Positions 52,669-60,819 of a stretch of DNA of 64,000 nt are shown piece after piece. This stretch comes from Sphingobacterium gobiense (GTDB taxonomy: Bacteria; Bacteroidota; Bacteroidia; Sphingobacteriales; Sphingobacteriaceae), in the NCBI RefSeq assembly GCF_002980575.1, contig NZ_PVBS01000002.1, positions 620,001-684,000 on the forward strand, read 5' to 3'. How positions within the stretch are numbered: the first letter of the stretch is position 1; each line of letters begins with the position of its first letter. The notes below the pieces were generated by a model that worked only from the letters and a program-made list of their open reading frames with translations, was not told where the DNA came from and made no database searches. The translations under genes were made by a program, and so were the position numbers.

Positions 52669-53565
52669 ATGAAGGTAATTAATAGAAGAGCATTTATCAC
52701 GACCGCTGTACTTGGCGCAACGACCTTGATGTTGCCGAAATCAACTTGGGCATGGAAGGGGCAAGAACAGCGCTATAAAGTAGCGGTCATTGATTTGATG
52801 ATCTTAAAAAGACAAAAACTAAGTGCGGTTAAACTGGCCAGTGAAATTGGTGCAGACGGACTGGAGATCGATATGGGGGGACTGGGTAACCGGGATACCT
52901 TCGATAATAAGTTTTTTGATGAAGAATTTCGGACGGATTATATTAACGCCTTGAAAGAGCACCGGATAGAAGTGGCTTCAGTAGCCATGACCGGTTTCTA
53001 TGCGCAATCTTTTGCAACAAGACCTACCTACAAGCAAATGGTCGACGATTGTTTAAAGACTTGTCAATTGCTAGGCGCAAGGGTCGCGTTTTTGCCTTTG
53101 GGTGTGCAAGGAGACTTGGTGAAGAACCCTGAATTGCGTCCTGCAATTGTGGAACGTTTAAAGGAAGTCGGAAAAATGGCGAGGAAGGCAGGAGTTATCA
53201 TCGGTATTGAGACGGCATTGGACGCTCGCGGAGAGGTCGAACTGCTGAACGAAATCGGTTCCAAAAATATCCAGATTTATTTCAATTTCTCGAATCCATT
53301 GAAGGAGGGCCGTGATCTGATCAAAGAAATACAAATTCTTGGTAAAAAGCGCATTGCGCAGATCCACTGCACAGACGAAGACGGTGTGTGGTTGGAAAAC
53401 AATACCCGTTTAGACATGCCAAAAGTGAAAGAAACGCTAGACAAAATGAGATGGAGAGGCTGGCTGGTTATTGAGCGATCAAGAGACGCGAGTATATCGC
53501 CACGTATGGTGAAAGAAAACTTTGGCGCAAATACCAGATACGTAAAATCTATTTTTCAAGGATAA
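52669..53565 (+). CDS. Exported sugar phosphate isomerase/epimerase-like TIM barrel
   Basis: 298 residues. The N-terminus NRRAFITTAVLGATTLMLP fits a Tat-type signal (twin Arg, then hydrophobic stretch, ending STWAW). The mature part is an AP-endonuclease-2/xylose-isomerase-like TIM barrel: LASEIGADGLEIDMGG, HRIEVASVAMTGFY, GVIIGIETALDARGE, IAQIHCTDEDGVWLE and WLVIERSRD, with Glu/His/Asp metal ligands plausible. Such exported members are common in Bacteroidota PULs; substrates are mostly unknown. It starts two bases after the hydrolase gene. Confidence 0.82.
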   Translation: MKVINRRAFITTAVLGATTLMLPKSTWAWKGQEQRYKVAVIDLMILKRQKLSAVKLASEIGADGLEIDMGGLGNRDTFDNKFFDEEFRTDYINALKEHRIEVASVAMTGFYAQSFATRPTYKQMVDDCLKTCQLLGARVAFLPLGVQGDLVKNPELRPAIVERLKEVGKMARKAGVIIGIETALDARGEVELLNEIGSKNIQIYFNFSNPLKEGRDLIKEIQILGKKRIAQIHCTDEDGVWLENNTRLDMPKVKETLDKMRWRGWLVIERSRDASISPRMVKENFGANTRYVKSIFQG

Positions 53566-53596
53566 TGACTTCATTGTCGTTTAAAAAAATAAACAG

Positions 53597-55051
53597 ATGA
53601 AAGCAATATGGATCAGCTTGGTTGCGCTTTTGTGTTGCGCATGCGCGTCAACCTCTCTGCAAGAACGATTAGACGCGGCATTGCCGCAATATGACGAGGT
53701 AGGAGCAGATGTAATGCCCGATACGATTGCTCCCATTCGATCACCTTATTTTGACTATGATTTTAAACGACCAACGTTCCCCAGTCGCACGGATTCCGTA
53801 TTCCCTGGCGTGGATGTTATCCAGGAAGGTATTGATCGATTGGCCGTGGCCGGAGGTGGAACCTTGGTGTTGACCGAAGGTGACTATTTGTCGGGGAGAA
53901 TAGAATTAAAATCAAATATCAATCTACATCTGCAAGAGGGGGCGGTGATTACCTTTAAAAGCGAACTAGCGGATTTCCTGCCGGTGGTGTTTACTCGAAA
54001 CGAAGGGATAGAGCTTTATTCGCTGGGCGCCTGTATCTATGCGCGCGATGCCGAAAATATTGCTGTTACAGGAAAAGGTAAATTAGTAGGTCCCGGAGAA
54101 GGCTCGGTGCGCGACCTGACCATGACACATGAGGTCATCGAAAAGGTGGTCAATTTAGACCTTCCGGTCAACGAGCGTATCTACGATGGGGAAACGGCAT
54201 CTTTTATATTCCCGCCGGCCTTGATTGCGCCGATCAACTGTAAAAAGGTATTTATCGAGGGGGTGACGCTGGAGCGTTCGGCCTTTTGGAACGTTGTGCC
54301 CACCTATTGTGAAGATGTTGTTATCCGTGGCATAAAGGTGTATTCGGAAGGTATACAGCGTGGTGACGGAATTGATATTGAATCCTCTAAAAATGTACTG
54401 GTAGAATACTGTAGCCTGTATACCGGCGACGATTGTATTGCTATTAAGGCGGGCCGGGGATATGACGGGCTACGGGTTAACAAGCCTTCTGAAAATATTG
54501 TGGTACGTTACTGCCTAGCGGGTACGGGGCATGGTGGTTTAACGCTAGGCAGCGAAACGGCGGGCATGATCAAAAACTTATATGTACACGATTGTGCTTT
54601 CGACGGAACCGACGTAGGCATTCGCTTTAAAACGCGTCGCCCGCGCGGTGGTGGCGGACAAGACATTACTTTCGAAAATATCCGTATGCACGTTGTCCAT
54701 TCGGCTTTGCGCTGGGATATGCTGGGAAGCGCCACGCATGTTGGGGCGCAAGCAAGTCGGGATTTTGAGGTTGCTATCAATGAGCTGACGCCGGAATTTT
54801 CCAACATTAAGATCAGCGATGTATTAATCGAATCATCAGAAAACTGCATCAACGTGGAAGGCATCCCCGAATCAACGTTGAAGCATGTGGAAATAACCAA
54901 CCTCCACGCAACCGGCAAGAATTACCTCACGCTAAACGACGTCGATAATTTCGTCCTAAAAGATAGTGAAGTACATTGCGAAGAATGTGCGGTCGATAGC
55001 GTTCATGTCTCGGGCTTTAAAACGGAGCGAGTGCAGGTAGTACAACGGTAA
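53597..55051 (+). CDS. GH28 polygalacturonase-type hydrolase
   Basis: 484 residues, lipoprotein signal MKAIWISLVALLCCACAS. GH28 beta-helix with catalytic set: D260 in GDGIDIES, D278/D279 in YTGDDCIAIKAG, H312 in GTGHGGLTLGSE, and R343/K345 in VGIRFKTRR. The DGIDIES and LGSE forms are those of exo-acting or rhamnogalacturonan-type members rather than fungal endo-polygalacturonases. It hydrolyses alpha-1,4-galacturonosyl bonds, probably from the non-reducing end of oligosaccharides. It is the last gene of the 29-55 kb run; a T-rich 90-base gap with the next operon's promoter follows. Confidence 0.93.
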   Translation: MKAIWISLVALLCCACASTSLQERLDAALPQYDEVGADVMPDTIAPIRSPYFDYDFKRPTFPSRTDSVFPGVDVIQEGIDRLAVAGGGTLVLTEGDYLSGRIELKSNINLHLQEGAVITFKSELADFLPVVFTRNEGIELYSLGACIYARDAENIAVTGKGKLVGPGEGSVRDLTMTHEVIEKVVNLDLPVNERIYDGETASFIFPPALIAPINCKKVFIEGVTLERSAFWNVVPTYCEDVVIRGIKVYSEGIQRGDGIDIESSKNVLVEYCSLYTGDDCIAIKAGRGYDGLRVNKPSENIVVRYCLAGTGHGGLTLGSETAGMIKNLYVHDCAFDGTDVGIRFKTRRPRGGGGQDITFENIRMHVVHSALRWDMLGSATHVGAQASRDFEVAINELTPEFSNIKISDVLIESSENCINVEGIPESTLKHVEITNLHATGKNYLTLNDVDNFVLKDSEVHCEECAVDSVHVSGFKTERVQVVQR

Positions 55052-55116
55052 GTTGATTTTCATTTATTTTCTTTTTTCTTTGTTTATTGCGTTTTATTTT
55101 CGATATTTAACGAAGC

Positions 55117-55128
55117 TATAATATTATA
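55117..55128. promoter_or_regulatory. AT palindrome upstream of the DeoR-family gene
   Basis: The 12-bp perfect palindrome TATAATATTATA lies 14 bases before the ATG at 55142. It could be a promoter core or a DeoR-type autoregulatory operator; its AT-only composition weakens the case. Confidence 0.3.
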
Positions 55129-55141
55129 ATACTAAGTTATT

Positions 55142-55912
55142 ATGCTTCCAATACAACGACGAGAAAAAATATTGGCTTTGCTAAAAGAGGATGGGGCAGC
55201 GAAAGTAATCGATTTAGCAGCACTCTTTAAGGTGACTGAAGCAACCATCCGGCAGGATTTAGAGAAGCTAGAGAAAGAAGGACTCATATCCCGGGATCAT
55301 GGGGGAGCTTATTTACGCAATATCGAAGATCAGGTACGGAATTTTTCGCTTGCCAATCAATACGAAAACATCACTAAAAAAGAACAGATTGCATTAAAAT
55401 GCGTAGAACTTATCGAAGATGGGGATACGATTATTTTGGATTCCGGGTCTACTACCACAGCGATTGCCCGCAAGATCAAGGGCGTAAAAAATCTGACCGT
55501 GATTACCAATGCACTTAACATTGCCCTGATGCTTGGTGCCGAGCCGGGTATTGAAGTCATCATGACGGGGGGAGAGTTCAAACCTCCTACCTTGTCTCTG
55601 ACTGGCCAGAAGGCCTCCGATTTTTTTAAGGGGATCAATGTACAGAAGCTTTTTTTAGCTACGGCAGGTGTGTCGCTGAAAGCCGGCCTCACCTACCCAA
55701 GTATTAGTGATATTATCGTAAAAAAGGCGATGGTGGACGCTGCGCAAACCACCTACTTGGTTGCAGATTCAACCAAAATCGGCAAGACATCGTTTGCCAG
55801 TTTGGGCGCGATGTCCCTTGTTAATTTTTTGGTAACGGATTCCGAAATTGATGAGCTACATAAAAATATGTTTCGGGACCACGAGATTGATATTATTATC
55901 GCCGGCGGTTAG
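55142..55912 (+). CDS. DeoR-family transcriptional regulator
   Basis: 256 residues. N-terminal winged HTH (about 5-60; RREKILALLKEDGAAKVIDLAALFKVTEATIRQD in part, then HGGAY), and a C-terminal DeoRC sensor domain with DGDTIILDSGSTTTAIARKI and later VADSTKIGKTSFASLG, which binds a phosphorylated sugar. DeoR proteins usually repress adjacent sugar genes until a sugar phosphate accumulates. It is the first gene of the 55-64 kb catabolic/ABC operon, with a 42-base gap to the isomerase, and is the most likely regulator of it. In an apiose pathway, apulose-4-phosphate would be a natural inducer (inference). Confidence 0.93.
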   Translation: MLPIQRREKILALLKEDGAAKVIDLAALFKVTEATIRQDLEKLEKEGLISRDHGGAYLRNIEDQVRNFSLANQYENITKKEQIALKCVELIEDGDTIILDSGSTTTAIARKIKGVKNLTVITNALNIALMLGAEPGIEVIMTGGEFKPPTLSLTGQKASDFFKGINVQKLFLATAGVSLKAGLTYPSISDIIVKKAMVDAAQTTYLVADSTKIGKTSFASLGAMSLVNFLVTDSEIDELHKNMFRDHEIDIIIAGG

Positions 55913-55954
55913 GTGTAGCTGGTTATACATTATAAATTCAAATAGAGAGAGCAA

Positions 55955-57367
55955 ATGAATACAGGAGTTTTTGGTGTCGTTTTTGGAAATCGTGATTTTT
56001 TTCCGGACCATCTGGTGGGAACCGCACGAAAAGAGGTGAAAGCGGTGTTGGATGAGCTCGGTTTGGGCTATGTTATGTTAGCGGAGTCTGATACGAAATT
56101 AGGCGGAGTGGAAACCTTCGCTGACGCCCAGCAATGTGCTAACCTTTTTAAAGCCCATCGCGAGGAGATTATGGGGATATTAGTGATATTACCCAATTTT
56201 GGCGACGAACGCGGAATGGCAGAAACCATTCGACTGTCGGGGCTAGATGTGCCCGTGCTCGTGCAAGCATATCCAGACGATCTTGACAAACTGGATGTTG
56301 CCCGTCGGCGCGACGCCTGGTGTGGGAAGATTTCCGTTTGCAACAACCTATACCAGTACGGCATAAAATACAGTTTAACGGACCAACATGTTATTCGTCC
56401 GGATAACGCGGGTTTCGAACGAGAAGTAAGCGACTTCGCGGCCGTATGTCGCGTCGTTAGGGGCATGAAAGGTATGCGTATCGGAGCAATCGGCGCCCGT
56501 CCGGGCGGTTTCAATACCGTACGCTACAGTGAAAAGATATTGCAGCGCAACGGCATCACCGTTGTAACGGCCGATCTCTCCGAAATATTGGGTCGTGCAA
56601 ACCGAATCAAAGATGATGATACGATTGTGAAGCAACGGATAGAAGCGATAACCAATTATGCTAAGCGTGGACTGACGCCGGATGAATCGTTGGTGCAGAT
56701 GGCCAAGTTGGATTTTGTGCTGCAGGAGTTCGTCGAAGAACATGCCTTGGATGCTACGGCATTGCAATGTTGGACCTCGTTGCAACAAAACTTTGGTTGT
56801 AATGTATGTACTTCCATGAGCATGATGAGTGAAAATATGCTTCCAAGCGCTTGTGAAGTTGATGTTACCGGCACCTTGACCATGTACGCTATGCAATTGG
56901 CGTCTGGTTCGCCAAGTGCGTTGGTGGATTGGAATAATAACTATGCCGACGACCCAAATAAAACCGTATTGTTTCACTGTGGGAATTGGGCAAAGGCATT
57001 CTTACCGGATATAGAAATCAGCAACGCACCCATTTTAGGATCGTCCTTGGGTGTAGAAAATACGTGGGGGGCATTGGACGGACGTACGCCGGCATCGCCA
57101 TTAACGTATGGACGAATCAGTACCGACGATATGCAAGGCAAGATCAAAGTGTATATAGGTGAAGGGGAACTTACGGACGATGAATTAAATACGTTCGGTA
57201 ACCGTGCCGTGGCACGCATTCCGGATCTACAGGGGCTGATGCAGTACGTATGCCGTAATGGCTTCGAGCATCATGTGGTCATGAATGCCTCTCGAACAGC
57301 GAAGATATTGGAAGAAGCATTAGGGAATTACTTCGATTGGGAAGTCTATAACCATGATAAAGGATAA
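55955..57367 (+). CDS. L-fucose/L-arabinose isomerase-family protein
   Basis: 470 residues, cytoplasmic. Features of the FucI-like fold: N-terminal Rossmann-like domains (GVFGVVFGNRDFFPDHL, GILVILPNFGDERG, MRIGAIGARPGGFNTVRYS) and a C-terminal catalytic domain with CEVDVTGTLTMYAM (metal-binding E/D region) and KTVLFHCGNWAKAF (His). The family interconverts aldoses and ketoses with Mn2+. Followed by transketolase halves and a kinase, it would supply the ketose, for example D-apulose from D-apiose, though a fucose or arabinose role cannot be excluded. It overlaps the transketolase N gene by 14 bases. Confidence 0.83.
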   Translation: MNTGVFGVVFGNRDFFPDHLVGTARKEVKAVLDELGLGYVMLAESDTKLGGVETFADAQQCANLFKAHREEIMGILVILPNFGDERGMAETIRLSGLDVPVLVQAYPDDLDKLDVARRRDAWCGKISVCNNLYQYGIKYSLTDQHVIRPDNAGFEREVSDFAAVCRVVRGMKGMRIGAIGARPGGFNTVRYSEKILQRNGITVVTADLSEILGRANRIKDDDTIVKQRIEAITNYAKRGLTPDESLVQMAKLDFVLQEFVEEHALDATALQCWTSLQQNFGCNVCTSMSMMSENMLPSACEVDVTGTLTMYAMQLASGSPSALVDWNNNYADDPNKTVLFHCGNWAKAFLPDIEISNAPILGSSLGVENTWGALDGRTPASPLTYGRISTDDMQGKIKVYIGEGELTDDELNTFGNRAVARIPDLQGLMQYVCRNGFEHHVVMNASRTAKILEEALGNYFDWEVYNHDKG

Positions 57368-58190
57368 GGTGATGGAATCGTTAGAAAAAAAATCTATTGA
57401 ATACCGAAAGCGTATTCTAAAATATATTTATAAAGCAAAAGCAGGGCATACAGGGGGAAGTCTATCCTGCGTAGATATATTGAATGTGCTCTATAATAGG
57501 GTTATGCATGTAGGACCTTCAAACTTTGATAGTCCCGATCGGGACCGTTATGTCCAGAGCAAAGGGCATTGTGTGGAGGCGCTTTTTGTTGTACTGGCCG
57601 ATCAGGGTTTCTTTCCCGAAGCCGAACTGGAAAATCTTTGTCAAGGAGGTTCTCATTTCATCGGGCATCCCACACGAAAGGTGCCGGGTGTAGAGCAGAA
57701 TACTGGAGCGCTAGGACACGGTCTTTCCTTGAGTGTCGGCATGGCAATTGCCGGAAAACTCGACGCCAAAGATTATAAAGTATTCACCCTAATGGGTGAT
57801 GGCGAACTGGCAGAAGGATCGAACTGGGAGGCCGCGCTGACCGCTGCGCATTATAAATTGGATAACCTTTGTGCGATCATAGATTATAATCAGTTGCAGA
57901 TTTCGGCCCCCACACGAGAGGTGTGTAATACAGACCCAGTAGCTGATAAGTTTAAAAGTTTTGGCTGGGAGGTGATCGAAGTGGATGGACATGATGTTGA
58001 TGTATTGGAGGAAACGTTTCGTTCACTCCCGCTAACCGCTGGAAAACCTAGTCTGGTTATCGCACATACGATCAAAGGTAAAGGTATCAGTTACATGGAA
58101 AATGTACTGAAATGGCACCACGGTGTGCCAAGTGAACAAGAATATGAACAGGCACAAAAGGAATTGGATGACGCTCTTTTGGCGCTTTAA
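57354..58190 (+). CDS. Transketolase N-terminal subunit
   Basis: 278 residues, corresponding to the thiamine-diphosphate pyrophosphate-binding half: KAKAGHTGGSLSCVDILNVLY, SKGHCVEALFVVLAD, ALGHGLSLSVGMA and the TPP motif MGDGELAEGSNWEAAL...IIDYNQLQ. It needs the adjacent C-terminal subunit to be active. Stand-alone N and C subunits are a normal family form, so this is not a frameshifted transketolase. In the D-apiose transketolase route the two subunits convert apulose-4-phosphate and glyceraldehyde-3-phosphate to DHAP and xylulose-5-phosphate. The start at 57354 overlaps the isomerase end; ATG 57372 is an alternative. Confidence 0.9.
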   Translation: MIKDKVMESLEKKSIEYRKRILKYIYKAKAGHTGGSLSCVDILNVLYNRVMHVGPSNFDSPDRDRYVQSKGHCVEALFVVLADQGFFPEAELENLCQGGSHFIGHPTRKVPGVEQNTGALGHGLSLSVGMAIAGKLDAKDYKVFTLMGDGELAEGSNWEAALTAAHYKLDNLCAIIDYNQLQISAPTREVCNTDPVADKFKSFGWEVIEVDGHDVDVLEETFRSLPLTAGKPSLVIAHTIKGKGISYMENVLKWHHGVPSEQEYEQAQKELDDALLAL

Positions 58191-58196
58191 TTAAAA

Positions 58197-59171
58197 ATGG
58201 GCTTGGATATGAACAAGGAGATTAAAATGGGAAAAGCGAATCTGGAGGTGTTTTCGGAGACGTTGCAACAGATTGCAGAAACAAATAAGGAACTGTTGGT
58301 GGTTACAAGTGACTCCAGAGGATCGGGAAAACTAGTGCCCTTTGCGCAACGCTTTCCACGCCAGCTGGTCGAGGTGGGCATTGCGGAGCAGAATCTGGTG
58401 GGAATATCCGCCGGTTTGGCATCTACAGGAAAACAGGTGTTTGCCGTATCGCCAGCGTGTTTTTTGACAGCAAGATCGTTGGAGCAGATCAAGAACGATG
58501 TGGCGTATTCGGACAATCCGGTTACGTTGGTTGGGATAAGCGCAGGGGTCAGCTACGGCGCATTAGGCTCTACACACCATAGTCTACACGATTATGCTGC
58601 ACTGCGAGCAATTCACAATATGGTGGTTTGCGCACCGGCAGATAATGTGGAGACCCGAGAAGCGGTGCAACAAGCCGCAGCGTCTGACCACCCAGTGTAT
58701 ATACGTTTTGGCAAGCGACCGATGCCCATACTTCGAGAGGATGTGCCGTTTACGTTTGGTAAAGGTCGGGTACTGCGCGAAGGCAAGGATATGGCTATTT
58801 TGGCTACCGGTGAAACGGTACACCCGGCGATGGATGCTGCAGCAATGCTCCAGGAGTCTGAAGGCTTGGAAGCCATGGTCGTCAGTATGCACACGGTAAA
58901 GCCGCTGGATACGACGTTGCTCACCGAGCTGGGAAAAAAAGGAATGCCTATACTTACCGTAGAGGAGCATAGTGTGAACGGTGGTCTGGGGGAAGCCTGT
59001 GCGGCATTCTTACTACAAGGACGCCATCACAATGCCTTCCACATCATGGGGATTCCTGATGAATATACCGTCACCGGTTCGCAGCAGTATATCTTCGATC
59101 ATTACGGCATCCATGGTGCGGGAATCGCGACAGCAGCCTTGGAGCTTTTGAATGCCGCCGAAAAGGCATAA
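58197..59171 (+). CDS. Transketolase C-terminal subunit
   Basis: 324 residues from ATG 58197. ATG 58227 has AAGGAG at ideal spacing, so the true start may be there. Pyrimidine-binding domain with catalytic E64 in VGIAEQNLVGISAGLAS, then SYGALGSTHHSLHDYAALR and the transketolase C domain (MAILATGETVHPAMDAAAML, TVEEHSVNGGLGEACAAF). It completes the active site with the upstream subunit, six bases away. Function as for the N subunit; pentose-phosphate or DXP-like chemistry is possible but the setting is catabolic. Confidence 0.9.
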   Translation: MGLDMNKEIKMGKANLEVFSETLQQIAETNKELLVVTSDSRGSGKLVPFAQRFPRQLVEVGIAEQNLVGISAGLASTGKQVFAVSPACFLTARSLEQIKNDVAYSDNPVTLVGISAGVSYGALGSTHHSLHDYAALRAIHNMVVCAPADNVETREAVQQAAASDHPVYIRFGKRPMPILREDVPFTFGKGRVLREGKDMAILATGETVHPAMDAAAMLQESEGLEAMVVSMHTVKPLDTTLLTELGKKGMPILTVEEHSVNGGLGEACAAFLLQGRHHNAFHIMGIPDEYTVTGSQQYIFDHYGIHGAGIATAALELLNAAEKA

Positions 59172-59224
59172 AATACGCGTGCTTTTAGTGCGCCATTATA
59201 AACAAAAAATAAACCGAATACACG

Positions 59225-60172
59225 ATGTATATCATTGGCAGATGTTTATGCGTATGCTTGGTCCTGTTGCTATGCTTTTCCTGCGGCTCCAACGAGTCGG
59301 AGAAGGGTAAAGCTAAGCAGATTGCGATTATTGTGTCTACCCTCAATAATCCCTGGTTCGTATTTCTGGCTGAAACGGCTAAAGAAGAGGCAGAAAACCG
59401 AGGGTATGTCGCCCGTATTTTCGATTCACAGAACAATACTTCATTGGAATCAAATCATTTTGAAAATGCCGTGGCGCTGGGATACGATGCCATATTACTG
59501 AATGCCACAGATTCCGACGGATCAGTGGCGAATGCAAAAAAAGCGATGGAAGCTGGTATTCCGGTGTTTTGCATGGACAGGGAGCTGAATAATCCCGATG
59601 CTGCGACTTCGCAGATTGTATCCGATAGTTATTCTGGCTGTGTCGAACTGGGCGGTTTATTCGTTCGTTCCCTAAAACGAAAGGGAAAGTATGTCGAATT
59701 GCTTGGATTGGTGGGTGACAATAATACCTGGAACCGATCGAAGGGTTTCCATGCCGTTGTTGATCAGTTTCCCGAAATGGAGATGGTGGCGCAGCAAAGT
59801 GCGGACTTTGATCGGAACAAAGCGATGGAAGTATTGGAGTCGATCTTGCAGGCACATCCCGATGTAGACGCCGTGTTTTGCGGAAACGATGCGATGGCTA
59901 TGGGCGCTCAGCAAGCATTGGTCGCTGCGGGGAAAGACAAAGCGATCCGTGTTTACGGCTTCGATGGGTCGGAAGATGCGGTACGATCCGTGCAGGCCGG
60001 CGGATTGGATGCGACGGTCATGCAGTTTCCACAAAAGATTGCCGAAACCGCAGTCGCATTTTCGGACGAATATTTTAAGGGAAAGACCGAGTTCCAACAA
60101 AAAACATTGGTCGATGTTGAACTGGTAACACCCACCAACGTAGATAGATATACGAGCTATGGTAAAGAATGA
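59225..60172 (+). CDS. Ribose-type ABC transporter substrate-binding lipoprotein
   Basis: 315 residues; N-terminus MYIIGRCLCVCLVLLLCFSCGS with a probable lipid-anchored Cys. Periplasmic-binding type-I fold: QIAIIVSTLNNPWFVFLAE, YDAILLNATDSDGSVANAKKA, IPVFCMDRELN, LVGDNNTWNRSKGF, VDAVFCGNDAMAMGAQQAL and VRVYGFDGS-like hinge region. It binds a pentose or similar monosaccharide and delivers it to the permease below. In a Gram-negative cell it would be tethered to the inner membrane facing the periplasm. The DUF2291 gene overlaps its 3' end by 14 bases. By context the ligand is predicted to be D-apiose (inference). Confidence 0.9.
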   Translation: MYIIGRCLCVCLVLLLCFSCGSNESEKGKAKQIAIIVSTLNNPWFVFLAETAKEEAENRGYVARIFDSQNNTSLESNHFENAVALGYDAILLNATDSDGSVANAKKAMEAGIPVFCMDRELNNPDAATSQIVSDSYSGCVELGGLFVRSLKRKGKYVELLGLVGDNNTWNRSKGFHAVVDQFPEMEMVAQQSADFDRNKAMEVLESILQAHPDVDAVFCGNDAMAMGAQQALVAAGKDKAIRVYGFDGSEDAVRSVQAGGLDATVMQFPQKIAETAVAFSDEYFKGKTEFQQKTLVDVELVTPTNVDRYTSYGKE

Positions 60173-60818
60173 AACATATAGATCGCCTAAGAAACGAAAG
60201 CCACTCATGTACGGGATATCCGCATTGATTGGCTTGGTGTTATTGTATTTGTCTTTCGATATCGTGCCGTTGGACGAGCGAGCAGAAACGAACGCGGGCG
60301 AGGAGGTCGCCGAAATGGTAGCGGTCTACTTTGAAGAAACCCTGCCGGCGGTGATGTTGGATGCGCCTGAGCCCTGCAGCTTATCGAAGATGCTGAAAAC
60401 AGAGGATAGCAGCGGTTGGGAGAAATATGGGCAGCAAAACGCTATCGGGAACAGATACTATTTTTTAGTCAGTGGTCAAGGACGGATAAGGACGGTACAA
60501 GACGATTTTATCACCGTGACTTTCGGTGAGGGAGATGCGGAATGTACATTCCGTATTTCGACGGTTTACATCTTCGGTAATGAAATCCGGGATGCGTCCG
60601 GAAAATTACAGCTCAAGGAAGTTGGCAGCTTACCTACGTTTAATAGCCTATCGGAGTCGATCAACGAACGTGTGCGCACGCAAGTAGTGGCGCCTTTCTT
60701 GAAGACTGTAAAAGTGGGTAAGACTATACAGATGCAAGGTGCTTTTGCGCTGAATAGACGATTAGGCTGGGATCCCGATGTGGAGATTAAACCTATACGA
60801 TTACAGTTTATAGATTAA
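60159..60818 (+). CDS. DUF2291 family membrane-anchored protein
   Basis: 219 residues with one N-terminal membrane segment (MYGISALIGLVLLYLSFDIV) after a basic stretch, and no lipobox Cys. The periplasmic part contains the DUF2291 pattern: AVYFEETLPAVMLDAPEP, NRYYFLVSGQGRIRTV and a C-terminal beta-rich end (GAFALNRRLGWDPDVEIKPIRL). DUF2291 genes recur between ribose-type binding proteins and their ATPases; the function is unknown. It overlaps the binding-protein gene and sits two bases before the ATPase, so it is probably an accessory subunit of this importer (inference). Confidence 0.8.
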   Translation: MVKNETYRSPKKRKPLMYGISALIGLVLLYLSFDIVPLDERAETNAGEEVAEMVAVYFEETLPAVMLDAPEPCSLSKMLKTEDSSGWEKYGQQNAIGNRYYFLVSGQGRIRTVQDDFITVTFGEGDAECTFRISTVYIFGNEIRDASGKLQLKEVGSLPTFNSLSESINERVRTQVVAPFLKTVKVGKTIQMQGAFALNRRLGWDPDVEIKPIRLQFID

Positions 60819-60819
60819 T

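Noticed and set aside
56375..56977. 200-residue antisense frame inside the isomerase gene, and a similar one at 59672-60208
   Set aside because: They mirror strongly supported genes and show low-complexity, motif-free translations.
57354..59171. A single transketolase broken by a stop
   Set aside because: Both halves have their own starts, complete domain boundaries and a short intergenic gap; separate N and C subunits are a known family form.
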